Shown here piece after piece: positions 1-5,665 of a stretch of DNA of 5,841 nt. The stretch is taken from positions 1 to 5,841 of the forward strand of contig JAZURO010000096.1 of NCBI GenBank assembly GCA_045606265.1. Reading direction: 5' to 3'. The position numbers were made by a program, and so were the translations under genes. The notes beneath the pieces are model-generated. The model searched no databases, had not been told where the DNA came from, and saw only the letters and a list, made by a program, of their open reading frames with translations. The DNA is from RGIG4608 sp045606265 (GTDB taxonomy: Bacteria; Bacillota; Clostridia; Oscillospirales; CAG-272). Each line of letters starts with the position of its first letter. Within the stretch, counting starts at the first letter, position 1.

Positions 1-43
1 AGTATTGACAGTTCCCCCACTTCTAACACATTCTTACTTTTTT

Positions 44-111
44 TATCAAAATCTTACGATTTCTATCAAAAATTATGACAAAATACACTTAAAATATCAA
101 AATCTTATGAT
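44..111 (+). repeat. Three iteron-like direct repeats (TATCAAAATCTTAYGAT)
   Basis: Copies lie at 44-60 (TATCAAAATCTTACGAT), 64-79 (TATCAAAAATTATGAC, degenerate) and 95-111 (TATCAAAATCTTATGAT). The first and third differ at one base in 17. Start-to-start distances are 20 and 31 bp, close to two and three helical turns, so a bound protein would sit on one face of the DNA. The repeats lie 17 bp upstream of the parS palindrome and about 43 bp upstream of the -35 box. This arrangement fits binding sites for a phage regulator or an origin/partition protein; which of these cannot be told. The region is AT-rich, which raises the chance of accidental similarity, but the near-identity of the two outer copies is hard to dismiss. 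Confidence 0.55.
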
Positions 112-127
112 ACCTATGTCGGGACCA

Positions 128-143
128 TGTTTCACGTGAAACA
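128..143. promoter_or_regulatory. parS: parS centromere site, canonical ParB-binding palindrome
   Basis: TGTTTCACGTGAAACA is a perfect 16-bp palindrome, extended to 18 bp by the flanking A (127) and T (144). It matches exactly the chromosomal parS consensus described for Bacillus subtilis Spo0J/ParB and conserved across most bacteria (TGTTNCACGTGAAACA). ParB dimers load at such sites as CTP-dependent clamps and slide along neighbouring DNA; with ParA/Soj and SMC they organise and segregate the replication origin. No parA or parB gene lies in the window, so if functional the site would have to use host ParB or one encoded elsewhere on the element. It ends 10 bp before the -35 box of the virion promoter. 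The match is seen directly; function is inferred. Confidence 0.88.
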
Positions 144-153
144 TAATAAAATA

Positions 154-182
154 TTGACAAAATAATATTATTATGTTACTAT
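154..182 (+). promoter_or_regulatory. Sigma-A promoter for the fibre/capsid genes
   Basis: A perfect -35 box TTGACA (154-159), a 17-bp spacer and a -10 box TACTAT (177-182) preceded by an extended -10 TG (174-175). Transcription should start near 189, leaving a leader of about 50 nt before the head-fibre start at 239. The spacer contains a 12-bp palindrome, AATAATATTATT (161-172), a possible operator although AT-rich palindromes arise easily. The promoter sits just downstream of the parS site and the iteron-like repeats, so proteins bound there could affect it. Confidence 0.75.
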
Positions 183-238
183 CATAATAAGGGTATGAGA
201 TATACTCGAACAAATATTCGATAAAAGGGGGCTTGTAT

Positions 239-700
239 ATGCGCATAATGCCATTTATGAAACGTAAAAAGGGTGTACAGTTTGCGGGTATCGGACTTGA
301 TACAGGCGGAGGGGGTTCGTATGTGTTACCGCCTGCCACTGAAAACACGTTGGGCGGTATAAAAGTGGGGTCGGGTTTGTCTGTTGAGTCAGATGGCACA
401 TTATCGGTAGAGGGCGGTAATGGACTTATTTTTTCAACTGCTGAGACAGCTATCGGAACTTTTAACAATTCCGCACTGTATGCACGTGTTTTTATTTCCA
501 CAGCATCATCAACTAACTTTTTGATTGATGGTATGGGAACAAACACGTGTAGAGTGCTTGCTGTTTTTGGTAGTGCCACTGAGGACTACAAAAACAAGTG
601 CATAACAAAATGGACACAGTTCGCATCAAATTGTGAAGTTAATTTTGACTTATCAACAGATAGTACAAACAAAATAGTTTGTATCTTATATACTAAATAA
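239..700 (+). CDS. Head fibre protein (phi29 gp8.5-type) with adhesin-like C-terminal domain
   Basis: Predicted capsid-attached fibre of 153 aa. Residues 1-30 form a short basic then Gly-rich N-terminus (MKRKKG, then GGGGS). Residues 33-57 carry the signature of phage head-fibre/collagen-like repeats, a T-x-N-T-L-G-G-I-K-V-G core followed by GLSVESDGTLSV. Residues 66-153 form a separate domain opening with ST-x-ET-x-IGTF-x-x-x-x-LYARVF and ending in LYTK. That is the pattern of the small terminal module found on many gut-phage tail fibres (opening STEE..IG.W......LY.R.F, closing ..YTK). The start is set at ATG 239 because the GGGGG Shine-Dalgarno (227-231) lies 7 nt upstream; a TTG at 233 would be only 1 nt from it. 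The gene is followed by capsid at 15 nt. In phi29 the fibre gene follows the capsid gene; here it precedes it. The fibre call is fairly safe; the adhesin role is inferred. Confidence 0.75.
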   Translation: MRIMPFMKRKKGVQFAGIGLDTGGGGSYVLPPATENTLGGIKVGSGLSVESDGTLSVEGGNGLIFSTAETAIGTFNNSALYARVFISTASSTNFLIDGMGTNTCRVLAVFGSATEDYKNKCITKWTQFASNCEVNFDLSTDSTNKIVCILYTK

Positions 701-715
701 AAGGGGGACAAAAAC

Positions 716-1861
716 ATGAAACTTACACAGGTTGCTACACTTCTTAACGAAACAATAGTACCCAACTTGCTCGGTGAGGGTACAACAATCAGTGCAGATT
801 TATCAAACATCGTTGACCTCGGTACAGCTTTGGCAGACGTCACAGCAGAGGATATGCAGGACTTCGCAAAAGATCTTGTAGTAGGGGTTGCTCGTAACCT
901 TTTTGACTCTCGGGCATACAGGTCGGAGACATACGGACTCATGAATGACGCGCGTGAGTTTGGCGGTGTTGTTCAGCGTGTCAAAGTCAAGTTGTATTCA
1001 GCATCTGACTCGCCCATATGGACACTTCAGAACGGAACGGATTACTTTGATGGTACGTATTACGGCGCAGACATCGACAGCAAGATATACACAAAGGACA
1101 CTATCTTTCAGGTTAAAAACTCGATTCCGGTTGAGAAGTTCAAGCAGTCGTTTACTTCTGCGGATGGTGTTATGTCACTGATTGCAACCATCGAACAGCA
1201 GGTGGACAACACGATCACGATGGAGTTGAACGGACTCGCAAAAACCACACTACAGCAGATGATAGCAACATCCGTTGCTAACGGTCAGGTTATCCACCTG
1301 TTGACCGAGTACAACACACTTGCAGAACTTACAGGAGACGATGCACTGACCGCAGACACTTGTCTCTATAACGCTCCATTCCTCAGATGGTGCGCTATGA
1401 CTATCGTTAGGCTCCGTGATCTTACCCAGGATATGAACAAAAAATACAATGACGGCACGATAGAGACTTTCACACCTGCTGATGATCTTCGTGTGACTCT
1501 TCTTTCAGAGTTTGCTCGCTCGATTGAGTTTAACATGGAAGCGGACACATTCCACAATGATATCGTTTCAGTCGGAGAGTATAACGTTATCAACTTCTGG
1601 CAGAACTCAAGCGACAGTATGCTCCCCTCTCTCGGGGTTACTGCTGAGGTTAAAACAAATGTTGGAGAGGCTGAACCTGTTACTGTTTCGGGTGTTGTCG
1701 GTACGATCTTTGACAGATACACCGCCGGACTTACAGCAAGGCTCGACAAGATCACGGCTCAGTACATCGCAAATGGCGATTATACTACATACTTCCACCA
1801 CATCGCAAATAGCAGATTTATTGATACAAGAAACACTGGCATTGTGTTGTGTCTTGACTAA
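716..1861 (+). CDS. Major capsid protein (phi29 gp8-like, HK97 fold)
   Basis: The 381-aa protein aligns by eye along its length with phi29 gp8. Its segment at about 120-190 (IYTKDTIFQVKNSIPVEKF, then an amphipathic helix with IATIEQQVDNTITMELN) parallels the gp8 E-loop/spine-helix part. The end, around 340-380 (LDKITAQYIANGDYTTYFHH followed by NSRFIDTRNTGIVLC), matches the gp8 P-domain close. phi29 gp8 is 448 aa and carries a C-terminal BIG2 Ig-like domain; that domain is absent here, which accounts for the length difference. A Shine-Dalgarno AAGGGGG (701-707) lies 8 nt before the ATG. Codons are richer in C/G-ending forms (ATC, AAC, CTC, GAC) than those of the tail genes, as expected for the most abundant virion protein. 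It is probably co-transcribed with the fibre gene, and the message is likely to end at the hairpin at 1881-1914. No scaffold gene is visible next to it. Confidence 0.83.
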   Translation: MKLTQVATLLNETIVPNLLGEGTTISADLSNIVDLGTALADVTAEDMQDFAKDLVVGVARNLFDSRAYRSETYGLMNDAREFGGVVQRVKVKLYSASDSPIWTLQNGTDYFDGTYYGADIDSKIYTKDTIFQVKNSIPVEKFKQSFTSADGVMSLIATIEQQVDNTITMELNGLAKTTLQQMIATSVANGQVIHLLTEYNTLAELTGDDALTADTCLYNAPFLRWCAMTIVRLRDLTQDMNKKYNDGTIETFTPADDLRVTLLSEFARSIEFNMEADTFHNDIVSVGEYNVINFWQNSSDSMLPSLGVTAEVKTNVGEAEPVTVSGVVGTIFDRYTAGLTARLDKITAQYIANGDYTTYFHHIANSRFIDTRNTGIVLCLD

Positions 1862-1882
1862 TCTGCCGAACTGGTTTATTAT
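1854..1882 (+). promoter_or_regulatory. Internal promoter for the tail/portal genes
   Basis: The -35 box TTGACT (1854-1859, 5 of 6) and -10 box TATTAT (1877-1882, 5 of 6) are separated by exactly 17 bp. The -35 box overlaps the last codons and stop of the capsid gene. Initiation would fall near 1888-1890, inside the left arm of the terminator hairpin that follows. RNAs starting here would therefore lack most of that arm and should not be terminated by it. The leader before the next gene would be about 40 nt. Boxes and spacing are seen directly; activity is inferred. Confidence 0.6.
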
Positions 1883-1914
1883 AGGGGTATACTTTAGGGT
1901 ATGCCCCTATTTTT
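1881..1914 (+). terminator. Rho-independent terminator after the capsid gene
   Basis: The arms ATAGGGGTATAC (1881-1892) and GTATGCCCCTAT (1899-1910) pair over 12 bp with one G-U wobble. They enclose a 6-nt loop, and a run of five T follows (1910-1914). It begins 20 nt past the capsid stop codon. The Shine-Dalgarno of the next gene (AAAGGAG, 1915-1921) starts directly after the T run. Its likely job is to end or reduce transcription arriving from the fibre and capsid genes, lowering tail and portal expression relative to capsid. Confidence 0.8.
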
Positions 1915-1929
1915 AAAGGAGTTGATGCT

Positions 1930-2418
1930 ATGAATATTCGTTTGTATAATATCTCAGACAATCCAAACAAAGTGAAAAAGAGTGCATCTAAGTCAGGCGG
2001 TACACTGATAGAAGACGTCCGTTTTAAAGATGCTGATAGTTTGAACGTCCTTAACCCAACTTTGTTATTGAACATAAATAGTGATATTTCGGAGTGCATA
2101 AAGTTTAACTATGTATATATCCCTAAAACCACACGTTTTTATTATATAACAAACATATCAACCGTTGGCGGTTTGATTGCTATCGATTGCAAGGTTGACG
2201 TCCTCATGAGTTGGAGTACTGACATATTAGAGAGTCAGCAGTATGTTTCACGAACTGAAACCGACATAAACGGCAACACAAACGGAAGACTTGTTGACAA
2301 TTTACTGCCGATACATTCAGACCACTTGATAAACATAGAACCGTTTGGAGACTCGGTTTATGATGAGAACTGCATTTATTGTATACTTGAAACAGCAGGC
2401 AAAGGGGGTAATACATAA
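1930..2418 (+). CDS. Tail knob protein, N-terminal part (phi29 gp9-like, split)
   Basis: The 162-aa product corresponds to the first quarter of the phi29 distal tail/knob protein gp9, the hexameric tube through which DNA leaves the virion. The key stretch is 59-110: FNYVYIPKTTRFYYITNI, then CKVDVLMSWSTDILESQQYV followed by SRTE. It matches gp9's strand-rich opening with its ..EIDVLQTW..DI..QESF..RE.. motif, which is very regular in this family. It ends just after a hydrophobic strand and AGKGG. The rest of the knob is encoded by the next gene, whose ATG overlaps this stop codon (TAATG). The start ATG has an AAAGGAG site 8 nt upstream. phi29 gp9 is one 599-aa chain; the two pieces here sum to 898 aa. 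Family assignment is confident; how the two pieces assemble is inferred. Confidence 0.78.
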   Translation: MNIRLYNISDNPNKVKKSASKSGGTLIEDVRFKDADSLNVLNPTLLLNINSDISECIKFNYVYIPKTTRFYYITNISTVGGLIAIDCKVDVLMSWSTDILESQQYVSRTETDINGNTNGRLVDNLLPIHSDHLINIEPFGDSVYDENCIYCILETAGKGGNT

Positions 2419-2420
2419 TG
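2401..2420 (+). promoter_or_regulatory. Coupling ribosome-binding site at the split in the tail knob
   Basis: AAAGGGGG (2401-2408) lies inside the last codons of the upstream piece, 9 nt before the ATG at 2418. The stop TAA (2416-2418) and this ATG share a base (TAATG), the standard layout for termination-reinitiation. An in-frame TAA (2409-2411) just upstream in the downstream frame shows that the large piece cannot extend further back. This supports an independent start rather than a sequencing frameshift. Confidence 0.8.
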
Positions 2421-4628
2421 GCTAAACCTACAAAAAATAGAATTGTGACAGGGTCTGCCTGCCTTAACTATGTTGATAACGCAATTGGTTTTATGTCGGC
2501 AACAGCACCACAAATAGACACATCTAATGTATATAAGATTGGTTTAGATACATTGGAGAGTTTTTACAATACAGGGGAACTTGCAAGTCAAATAGTTTTT
2601 CCGTCTAATTATGCATCACGTATATTATATGTGCGTGATTATAATTACGTTAAGTTTCATCATAATAATAGAGTTGTAGGATTGATTTTGGATAATAATG
2701 ATGATGGGTCATATAAAATAGCAATACTTGGTACAGATGTCATACAGTGGGGAACTAATTCCACAGGTAGTGATGATACCGTAGAGGGAACACGTGTTAG
2801 CCAAACAATAGTATCTAATGATGAAGAGTTACAGGCAGACGACAAATATAACTTCGCAGGTATTATTACATATGGTGCGGATGCTCAATCAGGCACGGTT
2901 ACGAGGGCATGGCTATTTGATGAGAATTATGCGACAGGTCAAGGCAGATATGTGCCTTTTTCTGAAGTAGTAGATTATAAATTGACGTTTAACAAACTTT
3001 TGAATGTGAATACTATGTTTAATGTGTTTATGACGTCAGGAGAGTATAGAGGAAACAACCTACAAAACGCGCAACAGGGTACACACATTCTTGAGCTATC
3101 AACAAATAAAAACAATACACTTGTGTTGGGTAAACCTATTTCAGATATTATTCATAATATGGCTTACAATTCACATTGTTTTATGTATGACACATATAAC
3201 AGTCAATTTGACGCCTGGGAGGGCGATTGGTATGAAATGCTTGAGAATATTTATAGCATTATTCTTATGCAGTCAGGAGAAAAACCAGCCGTTGTTATTT
3301 CGGAGGGCAACAGACCTAACATTTATACTCGTGCCGATGCGTCAGCATCCCCAAAACTCGCAGGCTATGAGGGCGCAACCCACGCATTCAACTTCACACC
3401 ATTTAACCTAATTTTGACACGTTCAGAGTCTCAGGCACTCGCTTACTTACAGAACGGTACACTTCCCTCAGATGCGTTTTTATATCCTTTAGATTGGCAG
3501 AACTTACCACGTACAGACGGCACGCCATCAAGTGACGATGAAGACCCCGACTATAAACCGCCATCAGGAGAAGACGGCGACAGCGGAATTGACGGAACAC
3601 CCACGACAGACGCTGACCCTCAAATTACGTCAAATATGCTGACAAATAATAATTTGTATTGGTTGCAGGCAGGTCAGCTTGAGTCATTCATAACGTGGTT
3701 TTGGCAGAATGCAGGTGAAATCATAGAACTTGACGACTTATGGGACAGAATAAAAGGATTATACAACGATCTTGCAAGCGCAATCATAAATATAAGATAC
3801 TTTCCTGTTGACCCCTATTATATCGGCGGTGTATCTGACACAACAGACATTGTCTTGTCAAGTATAAAAATGCCTATCACAGGAATTAAAAAACTCAATA
3901 AAACAAAACTACGCAAGCGCACGCTCGGTGAGATATCTATACCAAACAGATATAACGCATTTACTGATTACAGCCCTTATACTTCCCTGATGCTGTATTT
4001 ACCGTTTCATGGTTGGATTGATCTTGATATTGACATATTTACAGGTAACAAGTTACAAGTGCGTTGTGTATACGATCATATCAGCGGTACTATACAGTAT
4101 GGGGTATACGTTATATCCAAAGGCAAGGAGTTTTTGCTTAATACGGTTATCGCAAAAATGGCGGTAGATATCCCGATTACATTACAGTCAAAAAATGACA
4201 GAGACTCCGCAATATTTAATAATGTAACAAATGCATTTGGCAATTTACTCGGTGCAGGTGCGTCTGCGGTAACAGGTAACCCCATCGGACTTGTTATGTC
4301 AACAGCAGGAGTAGCAAGCAGTGGCACACAGTCAGCTCCTTTAAAGGTCAACGGAACAGTTGGAGAAACAGGTGCGTTCTTTATGCCTAACAAGTGCGCT
4401 GTATATATCAAGCGCCCATCATATAACAGACCGAAAAATTACGGTGCACGTGTCGGCTTTCCATCAAATAAAGGCGGTAAACTGTCAGAGTTTAGCGGAT
4501 TTACTACGGTATACAATCCACAGATAACATTCAGCGGTAACACAAACGCTGACAACGTTACTATCAAACCTTTGCAATCCGAAATTGACGAAATCTACAC
4601 AGCACTTGAAAAGGGGGTAATCTTATGA
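2418..4628 (+). CDS. Tail knob protein, main C-terminal part (phi29 gp9-like) with membrane-active loop
   Basis: The product is 736 aa. Residues 1-360 are a strand-rich part I cannot match to a named fold. Residues about 366-402 form an acidic, low-complexity linker rich in D, G, P and S. Residues about 420-465 (WFWQNAGEIIELDDLWDRIK, then GLYND and NIRYFPVD) match a recurrent motif of podovirus knob proteins. Around 520-560 (SLMLYLPFHGWIDLD and following strands) it matches gp9's LMMYPY segment. Residues about 601-645 (NAFGNLLGAGASAVTG, then IGLVMSTAGVASSG) form a long Gly/Ala hydrophobic stretch at the position of phi29 gp9's pore-forming loop. The end, EIDEIYTALEKGVIL, parallels gp9's final DLQEIRTIFDNGITL. 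The protein would close the tail tip and, on ejection, insert its loop into the host membrane. It overlaps the portal gene by ATGA. The length well above phi29's comes mainly from the N-terminal half and the linker. Confidence 0.77.
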   Translation: MAKPTKNRIVTGSACLNYVDNAIGFMSATAPQIDTSNVYKIGLDTLESFYNTGELASQIVFPSNYASRILYVRDYNYVKFHHNNRVVGLILDNNDDGSYKIAILGTDVIQWGTNSTGSDDTVEGTRVSQTIVSNDEELQADDKYNFAGIITYGADAQSGTVTRAWLFDENYATGQGRYVPFSEVVDYKLTFNKLLNVNTMFNVFMTSGEYRGNNLQNAQQGTHILELSTNKNNTLVLGKPISDIIHNMAYNSHCFMYDTYNSQFDAWEGDWYEMLENIYSIILMQSGEKPAVVISEGNRPNIYTRADASASPKLAGYEGATHAFNFTPFNLILTRSESQALAYLQNGTLPSDAFLYPLDWQNLPRTDGTPSSDDEDPDYKPPSGEDGDSGIDGTPTTDADPQITSNMLTNNNLYWLQAGQLESFITWFWQNAGEIIELDDLWDRIKGLYNDLASAIINIRYFPVDPYYIGGVSDTTDIVLSSIKMPITGIKKLNKTKLRKRTLGEISIPNRYNAFTDYSPYTSLMLYLPFHGWIDLDIDIFTGNKLQVRCVYDHISGTIQYGVYVISKGKEFLLNTVIAKMAVDIPITLQSKNDRDSAIFNNVTNAFGNLLGAGASAVTGNPIGLVMSTAGVASSGTQSAPLKVNGTVGETGAFFMPNKCAVYIKRPSYNRPKNYGARVGFPSNKGGKLSEFSGFTTVYNPQITFSGNTNADNVTIKPLQSEIDEIYTALEKGVIL
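4610..4627 (+). promoter_or_regulatory. Ribosome-binding site of the portal gene, inside the tail-knob C-terminus
   Basis: AAAGGGGG (4610-4617) is 7 nt from the portal ATG (4625-4627), and the tail stop TGA overlaps that ATG as ATGA. The site is formed by the codons for the family-conserved end (Lys-Gly-Val-Ile-Leu), so one stretch serves both as protein motif and as start signal. The 12-mer AAAGGGGGTAAT is identical to the one at the previous junction (2401-2412). Confidence 0.8.
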
Positions 4629-5632
4629 TAACCAACGCAAACGGAACTATATACAACCCTCAGGACGTCTATAACGTCTTGCGGACAAAAGCTAAAAATG
4701 ATCTCAGGTATAATACATACTTTGACATTTTACTGAACACACTTCTTGAGATGTTTGAGTATAACGGACTTCCTGAGACGATACCGCCACGATTTTTAGA
4801 GTTGTACCTGCACACCTATGGTAACGTGTTTATATCCAAAATAAAGGGCGATCTGTACGCAACAGGCGGTACACTCACAGGTGAGATTGACGCCTACGGA
4901 CTCGGTACAGATGCAATAGCAGTATGCCCGATAGGACAGGCACAGGGCAAGCGTGACGTTGACATTGTATACGGCATAAACAACAGCACCGCATCTCCTG
5001 ATATGCTTGTATATTGGATTGCTCATTTGTTACAGGAGAACGACAACAGCCTTGAGCATAACATAATATACAGTCGTTTACTTCCGATACCAAAAGTATC
5101 AGACGAAAAAGACAAACAAGCCTTTGATGATATTATCGACAAACTGATAAAAGGCGATCTGAAAGCCTTTGCAAGTAAAAACATCCTCGCTGACGAACTC
5201 GGAGAGGGTACAGAGGTACTTAATATCTCGGACGCAAACAAGGTCGACAAACTGCAATATCTCTCACGTTTTGCTGATGATATATTAAAGAAGTTTTATA
5301 ACTTCTACGGACAGCCAATAAACTCACAGAACAAAAGCGCACAGTCGATTTCTGATGAGATACACGGCATGGATTCTGTATCATTTATCATACCTATACA
5401 GATGCTGAAATGCCGTGAAAAAATGTGCGCCGATATCAACAGAATTTTCGGGCTTAATGTCTCGGTTAAGTTTTCGACAACTTGGGCTTTAGAATATAAT
5501 GCCCTCATGCTGAGAGACACAAACGGAAACGGAACTGCTGACACAAAAGAACTTGATACAGAACCCGAAACAGAAACGGAAACAGAACCCGAAACAGAAC
5601 CCGAAACAGAACCCGATATTGCCGAAGAATAA
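4625..5632 (+). CDS. Portal / upper collar connector protein (phi29 gp10-like)
   Basis: At 335 aa it is slightly longer than phi29 gp10 (309 aa), the dodecameric ring at the capsid vertex through which DNA is packaged and ejected. Matching parts: residues 30-71, with a helix and LPETIPPRFLELYLHTYGN (gp10: LPPTINPSFLEKSIHQFG); residues about 210-250, a helix with KLQYLSRFADDILKKFYNF and the following S-x-x-S-x-DEI; residues 260-283, LKCREKMCADINRIFGLNV (gp10: LKSREEACEKINELYGLNV). Beyond about 297 the protein departs from gp10. It has an EF-hand-like loop DTNGNGTADTKE (298-309) and then five TEPE-type units (312-331), giving an acidic, probably disordered tail. In phi29 the C-terminal side of the connector faces the capsid interior. 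Translation is coupled to the tail gene by ATGA. Confidence in portal identity is high; the tail's function is unknown. Confidence 0.85.
   Translation: MITNANGTIYNPQDVYNVLRTKAKNDLRYNTYFDILLNTLLEMFEYNGLPETIPPRFLELYLHTYGNVFISKIKGDLYATGGTLTGEIDAYGLGTDAIAVCPIGQAQGKRDVDIVYGINNSTASPDMLVYWIAHLLQENDNSLEHNIIYSRLLPIPKVSDEKDKQAFDDIIDKLIKGDLKAFASKNILADELGEGTEVLNISDANKVDKLQYLSRFADDILKKFYNFYGQPINSQNKSAQSISDEIHGMDSVSFIIPIQMLKCREKMCADINRIFGLNVSVKFSTTWALEYNALMLRDTNGNGTADTKELDTEPETETETEPETEPETEPDIAEE
5558..5617 (+). repeat. Five 12-bp tandem repeats (ACAGAACCCGAA) in the portal 3' end
   Basis: Contiguous units lie at 5558-5569, 5570-5581, 5582-5593, 5594-5605 and 5606-5617. Units 1, 3 and 4 are identical (ACAGAACCCGAA). 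Unit 2 is ACAGAAACGGAA, changing Pro to Thr. Unit 5 ends in T, changing Glu to Asp. The period is a multiple of three, so gain or loss of a unit keeps the portal frame and only alters the length of the Thr-Glu-Pro-Glu tail (residues 312-331). Such arrays expand and contract by slippage or recombination. Confidence 0.9.
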
Positions 5633-5665
5633 CAGCGTTTTTACACTACATAGGGAGGGGAGAGC

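Noticed and set aside
5..10. TTGACA at the window start as a promoter
   Set aside because: No acceptable -10 box at 16-18 bp downstream (bases 27-34 are poor).
233..235. TTG at 233 as the head-fibre start
   Set aside because: It is 1 nt from the GGGGG Shine-Dalgarno; the in-frame ATG at 239 has normal 7-nt spacing.
97..579. Minus-strand open frame of 160 codons whose product ends with MFHVKHGPDIG
   Set aside because: It lies opposite the head-fibre gene, is Pro/Ser-rich as expected of an antisense shadow, and the MFHVKH part is only the parS palindrome read through. It would also run across the promoter, and no ribosome-binding site supports it.
1624..1637. CCCC-GGGG hairpin as an internal terminator in the capsid gene
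   Set aside because: Only a 4-bp stem and no T run follows; it lies in the middle of a conserved gene.
1366..1755. Minus-strand and alternate-frame open frames inside the capsid, tail and portal genes
   Set aside because: They are antisense or out-of-frame shadows of well-supported genes, without ribosome-binding sites or recognisable family patterns.
2401..2418. Programmed frameshift or sequencing error joining the two tail-knob pieces
   Set aside because: The downstream frame has a TAA at 2409-2411, leaving almost no room for a slip, and no good slippery heptamer is in register. The Shine-Dalgarno plus TAATG layout explains the start.
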